The notes under the pieces are model-generated. The model did not search any database, had not been told where the DNA came from, and was given only the letters and a program-made list of their open reading frames with translations. A program made the position numbers and the translations under genes. A stretch of 13,576 bases of DNA from CAZKYP01 sp964556885. GTDB lineage: Bacteria; Planctomycetota; Phycisphaerae; Sedimentisphaerales; Anaerobacaceae. Positions 6,983-13,576 of this stretch are shown here, in pieces; within the stretch, counting starts at the first letter, position 1; every line of letters starts with the position of its first letter. The DNA lies in the NCBI GenBank assembly GCA_964556885.1, contig CAZKYP010000087.1, positions 1 to 13,576 of the forward strand, written 5' to 3'.

Positions 6983-7035
6983 TACAGGCAACATAATAAG
7001 TGTGAATTTTCCACCCAATTTTCGTTATACAGCTT

Positions 7036-8091
7036 TCAGCCGGCTAAGAAAGATTCGATTCGCTGCTTCAATCTACTGCAGGCTGATTCCGGGTCGGACG
7101 ATTGTGTCACCGCAGAACAGACTGCAATCACTCTTGCGCCTGCATTAAGTACATCTTCGACGTTGTCAATATTTACGCCGCCGATGGCCGCATGGCTTAT
7201 GCCGGTATCTTTTAAGATATCCGTTGCTTGCCTGACATACTCCAGACCCACCGACCGGACATCCGGTTTTGTTGGAGTTTTGTAAACAGGCCCAAGGCCG
7301 ACATAAGTCGGATACTCATTACAGGCGGTACGCATTTGTTCGAGAGTATGCGTGCTCTTGCCGATGATCAAAGGAGCAGACTGAAACCTGCGGACCTGTT
7401 CGACAGGAAGATCATTTTGTCCGAGATGGACACCATCGGCGCAGGCCGCTATCGCAATATCAGCACGATCGTTGATTATCCCGAGTACGCCGCCATCTTT
7501 GCATATTCGAGCGAATTCAACTGCTGTTGCGAAAAGCCTGTCGTCGTCAACAGACTTTGCCCTCATTTGAATACAATCGGCCCCGCCTGCGATACATTTA
7601 TGAGATAAACTGATAATCTCCACCGGCATATTGCTGCTGATAACGATATAAAGCTTTACATGTTTGTATTTTTCAACAGCATCACTGAAAAGAACTATAT
7701 CCTTCTCAAGTGTGTAGGCGGCGTAACGCAGGTTTTCCATTGTCTGGGCAACAGACGGATTATGTGCCTGGATCACCTCGGTAAGCACACGAAGCGCCTC
7801 GGTCAAACGTTTGCAGCCGGCGATGAAGCAATCTTTCAGATTTCCACGGACCATCTGCTTTTCAACTATTTTGCCAACACCGACATCACCGGGCGTATCC
7901 CTGCCGGCAATCAGGCTGCCCATATCGAGCTGACTTATAGCCGACGAAAGCTCATGGCGTAATTTTTTTGCCCGTTCGTACAGCAGCCCCGAATTGAGAG
8001 CAAATCTACAGAATTCCTCTATGACCCGGCTTGCTTCCCGGGCACGATTGAAATTCGCATCTATTATTCTGCAAACAGCACGATCCGTCAT
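7036..8091 (-). CDS. thiE: ThiD2-ThiE fusion: HMP-phosphate kinase and thiamine phosphate synthase
   Basis: 351 residues from the ATG at 8091; an in-frame ATG at 8121 adds ten residues. Neither has a ribosome-binding site. The shorter form begins just before the conserved RIIDANFNRAREA, and a TATAAT lies 7 nt upstream, so it may be leaderless. Residues 1 to about 138 match the ThiD2 domain (NRAREASRVIEEF, LRHELSS, RDTPGDVG), known as a strictly HMP-phosphate-specific kinase that is often fused to ThiE. Residues about 145-351 are the thiamine phosphate synthase TIM barrel: QMRAK (175-179), INDRAD (206-211), GVHLGQNDLP (220-229), GKSTHT (244-249), GPVYKTPTKPD (267-277), AIGGVN (302-307). All key phosphate- and pyrimidine-binding motifs are present. 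The protein would make HMP-PP from HMP-P and couple it with the thiazole phosphate to give thiamine phosphate in the cytoplasm. No TPP riboswitch is visible upstream and no other thi gene is adjacent. Confidence 0.93.
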   Translation of the reverse strand: MTDRAVCRIIDANFNRAREASRVIEEFCRFALNSGLLYERAKKLRHELSSAISQLDMGSLIAGRDTPGDVGVGKIVEKQMVRGNLKDCFIAGCKRLTEALRVLTEVIQAHNPSVAQTMENLRYAAYTLEKDIVLFSDAVEKYKHVKLYIVISSNMPVEIISLSHKCIAGGADCIQMRAKSVDDDRLFATAVEFARICKDGGVLGIINDRADIAIAACADGVHLGQNDLPVEQVRRFQSAPLIIGKSTHTLEQMRTACNEYPTYVGLGPVYKTPTKPDVRSVGLEYVRQATDILKDTGISHAAIGGVNIDNVEDVLNAGARVIAVCSAVTQSSDPESACSRLKQRIESFLAG

Positions 8092-8098
8092 AATCGAG

Positions 8099-8104
8099 AT
8101 TATA
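8099..8104 (-). promoter_or_regulatory. TATAAT -10 element placed for a leaderless thiE start
   Basis: On the minus strand an exact TATAAT (8104-8099) sits 7 nt before the ATG at 8091, which would put the transcription start at the ATG. No convincing -35 box is found 17 nt upstream (TACTCA at best), so this is weak support. If true, translation cannot begin at the alternative ATG at 8121. Confidence 0.25.
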
Positions 8105-8171
8105 CGGCCTGTCTGAGGCATTGAGTAGTGAAAAGAAACTAAACCCGTCGATTAGGACTTCGACCTGCTGA

Positions 8172-8300
8172 ATGATGATCGTGCGTAACGTTAATCTTGA
8201 GAAGAAGCGCAAAAAGAAGGAGTCGCCCCTCCTCCGGAACGACCCCAAAGACACAAAAACAACGCTCAAAGAATCAATAAAACGATTCTTTTATTATTAA
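8172..8300 (+). CDS. Doubtful 42-residue basic ORF
   Basis: ATG at 8172, immediately after an in-frame TGA, to TAA at 8298-8300. The product is lysine/arginine-rich (MMIVRNVNLEKKRKKKES...KRFFYY). There is no Shine-Dalgarno, and the last third coincides with the 8268-8291 hairpin. It may be chance; I do not recognise it. Confidence 0.15.
   Translation: MMIVRNVNLEKKRKKKESPLLRNDPKDTKTTLKESIKRFFYY
8268..8291. repeat. Perfect 8-bp inverted repeat (hairpin)
   Basis: AAAGAATC (8268-8275) and GATTCTTT (8284-8291) with an 8-nt loop, followed on the plus strand by TTATTATT. It could act as a weak terminator on the plus strand for an unannotated transcript. Confidence 0.45.
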
Positions 8301-8306
8301 AATATC

Positions 8307-8357
8307 GGGCGGACACATCCTCCTCCGAGTCATTATGCTTGTTTGGGGCGTCCGCCC
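8307..8357. repeat. GC-rich inverted repeat with long loop
   Basis: GGGCGGAC (8307-8314) and GTCCGCCC (8350-8357) are a perfect 8-bp pair around a 35-nt loop. It stands out in an AT-rich setting. No U-run follows on either strand, so it is not a classical terminator. Confidence 0.5.
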
Positions 8358-8436
8358 AATACACCTTCGAAATAGCAATAAAAACTTCTAACGTGCAAAG
8401 AGCATACCAAAAAAATTGTTAGTTTAAGAAACGATT

Positions 8437-8470
8437 GACTAATCATTGCAAGATATTGCTGTGATTAGTC
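8437..8470. repeat. Perfect 9-bp inverted repeat with inner stem
   Basis: GACTAATCA (8437-8445) pairs with TGATTAGTC (8462-8470). Inside, GCAA (8448-8451) pairs with TTGC (8456-8459) around a GATA loop. TTATGCACA (8471-8479), a TTATNCACA-type DnaA box, begins at the very next base. It could be an operator or an RNA stem. Confidence 0.5.
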
Positions 8471-8518
8471 TTATGCACATAACTATATGATTTTCCTTGT
8501 TCCGATAAAAAATGGTTA

Positions 8519-8548
8519 TATGTTGACATGTTTATTTTTATCAACATA
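8519..8548. repeat. 8-bp inverted repeat containing a TTGACA
   Basis: TATGTTGA (8519-8526) and TCAACATA (8541-8548) are perfect arms 14 nt apart. A TTGACA (8523-8528) begins inside the left arm, with CATAAA (8545-8550) after a 16-nt spacer. This resembles a plus-strand promoter flanked by an operator, but no supported gene lies downstream before the convergent 3' end at 8713. Confidence 0.35.
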
Positions 8549-8712
8549 AAATTATTGAAAGATCACGATATATGCATAAAACGCAACAAAATACAATATA
8601 TTGCCTATTTTTACAGGTGTTTATAAATAACAGCGTTGATGTTGATATAAATAGACATGATTGTGAAATGAGATTGCCATATCAATATGAGTCGAATACC
8701 TGTTCTCGATGC

Positions 8713-10680
8713 TTAAGGCTTGATATATTTAGCGGAGGAATCCCTGTTGTTCCAACTGCAAAGCCAGTTATCGAAGAGTATTTTCCTCCCGGCACGCACT
8801 TGTTCTATCTTTAAGATTGTACTTTGTCGCCAGGCGGTTATCTCACCGGAAATCTCCGCCGCCTCTTGCTCTGGAATTTCTTTTTTAATAAGTTCAAAAG
8901 GATCCGTTTTAAGATCGTACAAATACACAATCTTATCGGTCGGATTGTATATCACTTTACGATTGCCCTGTACAAAACCCGCCGGCCCTTCCTGCATCCA
9001 ACCCGAGAAAAACACCTTACGTCCATCAGGTATGTCACCAAGTACATTAATGCCGTCAAAAATCGATTCTTCCGTCCGAAAACCGAGCAATGAAAGCAAC
9101 GTCGGTGTCAAATCAACCGAACTGACCGGCTTTTCTACTTTTGTACCCGGATCAATCAAGAACGGAGCACGTATACAAAACGGTATACGCAGAACCTCGT
9201 CAAAGTGTATTAATGCATGCCCGAGCTGACCATGCTCCCCAAACGCCTCTCCATGGTCACCTATTACGCAAACAATAGTATTGTCTGCGAGGTTTAGCCT
9301 GGTAAGTTCCACATCGAGTGCGGCCAAAAACTTGTCCGTATAGAAAATCGCCTGTTTATATTTATCAATATTTTCTTTGGCCGGCTCCCCAAACCATTCT
9401 GGAACATCGTAAGGATCATGGGTTACAGAACACATATATGCCATGAAAAATGGGCCCCGGCCGGAGTTTATCCATTCGACTATCGGTCTTAACATTGCAA
9501 ATTCATCGCAACCCAAATAACCAACGTAACTGTTCGGGTCACATACTTCTTCGCGAGCGATAAATCTCTCGAATCCGAGATTACTCACCAAACTTGGTCG
9601 GGATTCGAAATCTCCCATGGCAGACTGGAAAAAAGCGGTTCTATATTTAAGCGTTTCCCTTAATATTGTCGCAATGCTCGCATAAGGCTTCGGAACAGGA
9701 ACCGCCTCTGCTATGTCCTGCGAAGCCGATGGGAAGCGGCCGGTCATAAGCGCAAATAATGCTTTAGTGGTGTGGCTCAGAGACGAGCGTGCATTCTCAA
9801 AGACGGCACCCTGCCCGGCGAACGATTCGAGAAAAGGCGTCAGATTATTACGCTCGCTGCTGAATGATGTATATCTGTACTGAACACCCTCGAGAACGAC
9901 CAGGATAACATTCAGGCCCATCTGTTCGGATCCCATTGTGACTTTCACCTGGTCATAAAACGGCACCGAACGGCTCGGAGTCGGCAGCTTTATCTCTTTA
10001 TTCAGAAAAAAGCTGGCAACGGCCTTCAATTGTGAGTTATATTTCAGTCCAACCGAACCAATACGAGGAGAGCTGTGTCTTGTTACGGAAAAGCGCATGA
10101 AAACTGACAATATGACAACAATAATCGATAAGCTCGCTCGAACAAAAAAATGGCGTCGATTATAAACAGGTAATTTAGTTTTAATCAAAACATAGAAGAA
10201 AAATACCAGGGCTATAGCGCTCGGCACCAGAAGGGCTATTGATGCTATCGGCATCTTTATTAAATTAACACCGATAATACTAAGTGCATTAAATGGTGAG
10301 CGGAATAAAGGCAGTAGAACTCTCGGCAGTATCTGTGTTCCCGTTCTGATCAGCCAGCCGGCGTTAAGGACCGACCAGATACATATCACAGCGGCCGTAA
10401 TCGTACAAATTCTGACTAACCACTTCTTAGGCCGGTGAAAGCAGGCAATCGCCATGATAACCTCAACGCCAACAAAGAACGGTATATCAACAAGTATCCA
10501 ATCCGTGTATTCGTAGATTAATCCGTATCGACATGAATGAAAGAATTTTACCGTAAGGGTGCATAACAACGCAATGAACATAATCACGCTGTACGCCCGC
10601 GGTACCATGAAGCCGTAGAAAAAGCGATTGCATAAACTTTTACCTGCTCCCTTACCGACCGTGAAAATATTTTTACTCAT
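8713..10680 (-). CDS. Membrane sulfatase-superfamily protein, LtaS/phosphoglycerol-transferase-like
   Basis: 655 residues from the ATG at 10680; the upstream TTG at 10704 adds eight residues and neither start has a ribosome-binding site. Five membrane segments are visible (about 29-48, 61-82, 89-112, 143-167, 180-198), then an external alkaline-phosphatase/sulfatase-fold domain (about 255-560). Its metal and catalytic residues appear in order: NVILVVLEG with E264, the nucleophile loop SHTTKALFALMTG with T304 or T305, THDPYD with H421, IGDHGEAFGEHG with D475 and H476, and GH 487-488. There is no C/S-x-P-x-R sulfatase motif, so formylglycine-dependent sulfatase activity is unlikely. Five segments plus a Thr nucleophile is the plan of lipoteichoic acid synthase and phosphoethanolamine/phosphoglycerol transferases. 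A periplasmic transfer of a phospho-headgroup to a glycan or lipid is the likely role; substrate unknown. The gene stands alone. The family is sure, the activity inferred. Confidence 0.85.
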   Translation of the reverse strand: MSKNIFTVGKGAGKSLCNRFFYGFMVPRAYSVIMFIALLCTLTVKFFHSCRYGLIYEYTDWILVDIPFFVGVEVIMAIACFHRPKKWLVRICTITAAVICIWSVLNAGWLIRTGTQILPRVLLPLFRSPFNALSIIGVNLIKMPIASIALLVPSAIALVFFFYVLIKTKLPVYNRRHFFVRASLSIIVVILSVFMRFSVTRHSSPRIGSVGLKYNSQLKAVASFFLNKEIKLPTPSRSVPFYDQVKVTMGSEQMGLNVILVVLEGVQYRYTSFSSERNNLTPFLESFAGQGAVFENARSSLSHTTKALFALMTGRFPSASQDIAEAVPVPKPYASIATILRETLKYRTAFFQSAMGDFESRPSLVSNLGFERFIAREEVCDPNSYVGYLGCDEFAMLRPIVEWINSGRGPFFMAYMCSVTHDPYDVPEWFGEPAKENIDKYKQAIFYTDKFLAALDVELTRLNLADNTIVCVIGDHGEAFGEHGQLGHALIHFDEVLRIPFCIRAPFLIDPGTKVEKPVSSVDLTPTLLSLLGFRTEESIFDGINVLGDIPDGRKVFFSGWMQEGPAGFVQGNRKVIYNPTDKIVYLYDLKTDPFELIKKEIPEQEAAEISGEITAWRQSTILKIEQVRAGRKILFDNWLCSWNNRDSSAKYIKP

Positions 10681-11137
10681 TACCGGACAAAATACTAAAA
10701 GCAATTACAAATAGCAAGCCGGTTTAAATAAGGCTTGTCGAATAAAAAATTGATGTTTATGTTTTTATAACTATCTTTATAATAAAACCCCGGCCAATTT
10801 AACCTGGTGCAAGGTTACGGAAATAACGGATTAAGTACTAATAATGTTTTTTAAAATTAGTAATATTTGTCATATAGCCTGTGGAATCGTTAAATTAAAT
10901 ATTATGACTCATCATAAGTCACAATAAGAAAACAAGTTAGTTAAGAGAAAGAACATATTTTCCTATCTGGATAAACTGTTTGATTGTTTGTTAGGAATCC
11001 TTAAATATTAAATACAAAGAAAGACAAAAGTTGTTGCTGCGTAAATTAACAAAGGTTTTAACAGAAAAGATAACACATTATGCACAAAAAGTATCGGTAA
11101 GGTGTTAGAAATTTTCGATTAATTGTAGTTGACGTGG

Positions 11138-11165
11138 TTGACAGAGTAGTTTACTATGTGATAAT
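11138..11165 (+). promoter_or_regulatory. Promoter of the marR-activase operon
   Basis: TTGACA (11138-11143), 16-nt spacer, GATAAT (11160-11165): a 6/6 and a 5/6 match. A second TTGACG lies 8 nt upstream of the first. Predicted start is near 11172, inside the palindrome at 11165-11185, leaving about 36 nt of leader before the marR ATG. Confidence 0.65.
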
Positions 11166-11185
11166 ATATATGTGAACCATATATA
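11165..11185. promoter_or_regulatory. Palindromic operator, likely MarR autoregulation site
   Basis: TATATATG (11165-11172) and CATATATA (11178-11185) form a perfect 8-bp inverted repeat with a 5-nt centre. It starts at the last base of the -10 box and covers the predicted transcription start, so a bound dimer would block RNA polymerase. MarR proteins usually bind palindromes of this size upstream of their own gene. The assignment to this MarR is inference. Confidence 0.6.
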
Positions 11186-11207
11186 CAAAAGTATCAGGGT
11201 ATTATAG

Positions 11208-11672
11208 ATGACTCTTCAGGCCGAGCTGAACCTAAAAAGTCCGTTTAATCTGCTTGCCCATGAGGCGCTGTTGAGCACGTATTTTACGGCGTCGCTTCTT
11301 CGCAAGCAGGCGGAAGAATTTTTGCGTCCCTTTAATCTGACGGATGTTCAGTTTAACCTTATGATGCTGCTGCGTCACCAGAGCGGTCCGGAGGGGCTGA
11401 ACCAGGCACAATTAAGCTCAATGATGCTGGTTAACCGTGCCAATGTTACCGCACTTATCGACCGTATGGAAAAATCCGGGCTTGTAGCCCGGACTTCAAT
11501 ACCTTCCGACAGGAGAGCCAATATTATTAAACTAACTGCCCACGGGGAAAAACTACTCGACAAGATCGAGCCCCTTTATGCACGGGAGGTCGAGAGAATA
11601 ATGGACGTACTGGCAAAGTCGGACCAGAAGAAACTAATAGCGATGCTTGAAAAAATACGTGGAAACGTATAG
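11208..11672 (+). CDS. MarR-family transcriptional regulator
   Basis: 154 residues, ATG at 11208 with only a weak AGGG about 9 nt upstream. The fold is visible: an N-terminal dimerisation helix (about 15-40), a winged helix-turn-helix (about 43-110) with LTDVQFNLMMLL, LNQAQLSSMM, a recognition helix NRANVTALIDRMEK (76-89) and the wing motif SDRRANIIKLT (100-110) with the family's DRR, then a C-terminal dimerisation helix. There are no cysteines, so it is not a thiol redox sensor of the OhrR type; a small ligand, perhaps an acyl-CoA or aromatic acid, is more likely. It is probably co-transcribed with the activase 27 nt downstream, and the palindrome at 11165-11185 is its likely operator. Family certain, ligand unknown. 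Confidence 0.92.
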   Translation: MTLQAELNLKSPFNLLAHEALLSTYFTASLLRKQAEEFLRPFNLTDVQFNLMMLLRHQSGPEGLNQAQLSSMMLVNRANVTALIDRMEKSGLVARTSIPSDRRANIIKLTAHGEKLLDKIEPLYAREVERIMDVLAKSDQKKLIAMLEKIRGNV

Positions 11673-11699
11673 GAGTAGTATTTTTAATCAGAGGAGAAT

Positions 11700-13576
11700 A
11701 TGGACGGATCTGAAAAATTGCAACAGGGTGCTTCGAATCGCGGTTTGTTCGTCGGTATAGACATAGGCAGCAGCTTTCTGCACTACGCGGTGATTTCCAG
11801 AGAAAAGAAGGTCGTTTATTCCGCCAAACCGATAATGCACTTCGCAAATCCAATCGGCGCGGTTAAAGAGGCATGGGGTGACATAACAAGCAGATTCGAT
11901 AAAAAGGAGATTGCCGGAACGGCATTTTCCGGAAGCGGGGCCGAATCTTTTCCGAAAGTAATGAAGAATGTTACCTATGTATACGACAGTGTGGCGATAC
12001 CCAAGGGAGCAGAAATAATAAAGCCTGACGCTCAGTTCGTATTCCATATCGGAGCGAAGGACCCGTATTTCTTCCACCTGAAAAAAATAGGCGAAAAAAA
12101 AGTCATACAGGAGTGGAAAACCGGAACTAAATGCGGCGGGGGCTCAGGCACGTTGATAGAGAAGCAGTGCAGGCGTTTGTTTGAAGGCGAGGTTCCCAGC
12201 CCGGAGCTTGAGAACACAGCCTCTACCTCAGAGCAGCACGAAAAAGAAAGCAAAAGGATACGAAACAGAAAAAAATTACAAACAAGACTCGAGGAGATGT
12301 TTTTCAAGGCTGAACAGGAGGCTTTTAAATCCAGGCAGCCGAGCGATTTTCTTGCTCGATGCGGAGTTGTTATTCAGTCGGATTTGATTCACAAACAAAA
12401 CGAGGGAGCAACAAGGCAGGACAACCTGGCCGGTCTTTTCAAAACCGTTGCGAGAAACTTCAAAATAGATGTGCTCGGCGCCAGGGAATTCGAGCCGACA
12501 GAGATTATTGGCTCTGCGATAGCAACCGGCGGCGTTCTGTCGAATGACATTATAAGAAAAAATCTCGAAGAGTTTCTTGATATATCCATAGAAAGGCCTG
12601 AGCATTACCATAACATAGCCGCAATGGGAGCGGCTGTAAAAGCTGTCGAGGACAACAATAATTATGTTTTTGAAACCGGGCAGCTCGACCTGATTGCCGC
12701 TTACAGCCGGGATAAAAGGCAGTTTTCTCCGCCTTTGTCTGAGAGCCTAAAGAACGTTCATGAGAAGACTCTGGATCTTACAGAAGAGATACCGCCCGGA
12801 ACAGAAGTTGTTTTAGGGATAGACGGCGGGAGCACGACAACAAAAGGTGCGCTCGTGGAGTTGAGAACGGGCAGGCTGCTCGATAAGCTGTACATCAAAA
12901 CGCATGGCAACCCGGAAGGCTCACTGAAAAAGGTGCTGAAGTACCTGGGAAGACACAGAGACAAAGTTATCGTCAGGGGCGTCGGCGCTACCGGCTCTGC
13001 GAGGAAGCTCTACGAGAAAATTCTTGTAAGCAGGAAGAAATCGGAGCAATTGGCAAAAGACGGTATCGATGTGACAGACAGAATAACCGATGAAATTACA
13101 TGTCACGCGCTTGGTGTCAAACATTACGACCAGCAGATAGATACGATTTTCGAGGTTGGCGGTCAGGACATGAAGTTTACGAGCTTTAATGCCGAGGGGA
13201 CGGTCAAGGAAGCAAAGATGAATTACAGTTGCCAGGCCGGTTCAGGTCAGACGCTCGAAAATATGGCTGACGTTATAAACCTGAATGTGGAAAATACACT
13301 GCAGGAGGCAGCCCTCAGCGCCGAAAGGGTCCCGATAATCGACTCGACCTGCGGCGTCTTTATGGAAATGGACGAAAACAGGCTGATTGCGGAAGGTTTC
13401 AGCAAGGAGGAAATAGCCGCAGCGATACTAAGGGGAACGGCGGCGAGCTACTACTTCAAATTTGTCGGCGGCTCGCAGCACGTCGGGAAAAAGTGTTCCG
13501 CACAGGGCGGCCCGCCATTAGGCAGGGCGTTTCTTGCGGCACTGGCACAGGTTACCGGCAGGCAAATAGAGGCCTA
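11700..13576 (+). CDS. Long acyl-CoA dehydratase activase, tandem BcrAD/BadFG ATPase domains (3' end outside window)
   Basis: Hand translation gives 625 open codons to the window edge. The ATG at 11700 follows AGGAG closely (3-nt spacer). Two ASKHA ATPase domains occur in tandem. Domain 2 (about 370-620) has the full motif set: GIDGGSTTTKGAL (373-385), GVGATGSARK (427-436), EVGGQDMKF (485-493), SCQAGSG with C511, STCGVFMEM with C551, QGGPPLGRAFLAAL. The two cysteines match those that hold the bridging 4Fe-4S cluster in dimeric dehydratase activators. Domain 1 (about 16-315) is diverged: DIGSS without the usual lysine, HIGAKD in place of GGQD, KCGGGSG with C145, and C221; a charged insert (about 170-210, likely helical) splits it. 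The long form normally continues into a DUF2229 and a dehydratase-like part, presumably beyond the edge. ATP-driven low-potential electron transfer is the family role; the target is unknown. It forms an operon with the MarR gene. Confidence 0.87.
   Translation, partial: MDGSEKLQQGASNRGLFVGIDIGSSFLHYAVISREKKVVYSAKPIMHFANPIGAVKEAWGDITSRFDKKEIAGTAFSGSGAESFPKVMKNVTYVYDSVAIPKGAEIIKPDAQFVFHIGAKDPYFFHLKKIGEKKVIQEWKTGTKCGGGSGTLIEKQCRRLFEGEVPSPELENTASTSEQHEKESKRIRNRKKLQTRLEEMFFKAEQEAFKSRQPSDFLARCGVVIQSDLIHKQNEGATRQDNLAGLFKTVARNFKIDVLGAREFEPTEIIGSAIATGGVLSNDIIRKNLEEFLDISIERPEHYHNIAAMGAAVKAVEDNNNYVFETGQLDLIAAYSRDKRQFSPPLSESLKNVHEKTLDLTEEIPPGTEVVLGIDGGSTTTKGALVELRTGRLLDKLYIKTHGNPEGSLKKVLKYLGRHRDKVIVRGVGATGSARKLYEKILVSRKKSEQLAKDGIDVTDRITDEITCHALGVKHYDQQIDTIFEVGGQDMKFTSFNAEGTVKEAKMNYSCQAGSGQTLENMADVINLNVENTLQEAALSAERVPIIDSTCGVFMEMDENRLIAEGFSKEEIAAAILRGTAASYYFKFVGGSQHVGKKCSAQGGPPLGRAFLAALAQVTGRQIEA

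Larger units (their letters stand above)
6460..7035. other. AT-rich intergenic region with DnaA-box-like motifs
   Basis: 576 nt between the folate fusion and thiE, both on the minus strand. It holds a perfect DnaA box and near matches (listed separately), the possible thiE terminator at 6944-6982, and no clear promoter for the folate gene. A plus-strand frame (6483-6728) could encode a small protein with a hydrophobic C-terminal tail (FIIVIIALVFLFIFM), but it has no ribosome-binding site at any ATG. A minus frame (6624-6821) is also unsupported. I see no SAM, cobalamin or folate riboswitch consensus upstream of the folate gene. Confidence 0.5.
8092..8712. other. Hairpin-rich intergenic region without a convincing gene
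   Basis: 621 nt between the thiE start and the end of the membrane sulfatase-family gene (both minus). It holds four perfect inverted repeats, listed separately (8268-8291, 8307-8357, 8437-8470, 8519-8548), and a TTATGCACA motif (8471-8479) directly after the third. The only candidate coding stretch is a 42-codon basic ORF (8172-8300). The number of stems suggests one or more small RNAs or structured regulatory DNA, but I recognise no known RNA family (no 6S, tmRNA, SRP or RNase P consensus). Confidence 0.45.
10681..11207. other. AT-rich divergent intergenic region
   Basis: 527 nt between the membrane transferase (minus) and marR (plus). It is very AT-rich and has no plausible ORF. It contains a small stem TAACCT/AGGTTA (10800-10817), a TTATGCACA motif (11078-11086), and at its right end the marR promoter and palindrome, listed separately. 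I found no clear promoter for the minus-strand gene. Confidence 0.5.

Noticed and set aside
8006..8269. 87-codon minus-strand frame upstream of and overlapping thiE
   Set aside because: No ribosome-binding site; it overlaps the conserved ThiD2 start in another frame, and its sequence looks random.
8092..8570. TPP riboswitch upstream of thiE
   Set aside because: Neither the CTGAGA nor the ACCTGATCTGG-type conserved elements are found on the minus strand upstream of the gene.
8572..8814. 80-codon plus-strand frame preceded by a TTGACA-like promoter
   Set aside because: Its second half is antisense to the conserved 3' end of the membrane transferase, it has no Shine-Dalgarno, and the protein is not recognisable.
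11527..12077. Minus-strand frames opposite marR and the activase
   Set aside because: They are antisense to clear MarR and ASKHA coding sequence and have no supporting signals.

Overview
The window looks like a stretch of chromosome from an anaerobic planctomycete of the Phycisphaerae/Sedimentisphaerales type. This is an inference. It rests on a secreted LamG protein with the C-terminal 'DDFEDYNDY...YVDDIRLY' architecture common in that group, a secreted 'YSGGTG...PYQIATAEDL' N-terminus, a Tat-exported double NIPSNAP protein, a one-chain fusion of methyl-branch folate enzymes, and a long oxygen-sensitive-type acyl-CoA dehydratase activase. No rRNA, tRNA, CRISPR array or insertion sequence is recognisable.

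Layout. (1) 1-741, minus strand: a short exported protein that looks like the stump of a larger GLUG/YSGG-type gene, then 13 nt downstream an exported beta-propeller-like protein running off the left edge. A near-consensus promoter at 852-881 drives both. (2) 1006-1779, plus: Tat-exported two-domain NIPSNAP protein, divergently transcribed. (3) 1780-2207: a long leader with a promoter, a possible leaderless small ORF, an orphan strong Shine-Dalgarno and a hairpin. (4) 2208-3851, plus: secreted LamG protein, closed by a clear Rho-independent terminator. (5) 3991-6459, minus: an 822-residue fusion of a MetF-like reductase, a cysteine-rich MetV-like domain and an AcsE/MetH-like methyl-folate-binding domain. 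(6) 6460-7035: AT-rich gap with a perfect DnaA box and near matches. (7) 7036-8091, minus: ThiD2-ThiE fusion for thiamine phosphate synthesis. (8) 8092-8712: hairpin-rich gap with no convincing gene. (9) 8713-10680, minus: five-pass membrane protein with a periplasmic alkaline-phosphatase-superfamily domain of the LtaS/phosphoglycerol-transferase type. (10) 10681-11207: AT-rich gap ending in a promoter with a 21-bp palindromic operator. (11) 11208-13576, plus: a MarR-type regulator and, 27 nt downstream, a long tandem-ASKHA activase cut by the right edge.

How the genes fit together. Most units are monocistronic. The two apparent operons are the left-edge secreted pair and marR-activase; in the latter the palindrome over the promoter suggests the MarR protein controls its own operon. 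The folate fusion, the thiamine enzyme and the activase all fit an anaerobic one-carbon/acyl-CoA metabolism, but nothing in the window links them in one pathway. The most unusual items are the three-domain folate fusion, the marR-activase unit with its operator and a degenerate first ATPase domain, and the odd leader in front of the LamG gene. Two coding regions that run off the window (1-494 minus and 11700-13576 plus) and all start choices were worked out by hand translation.
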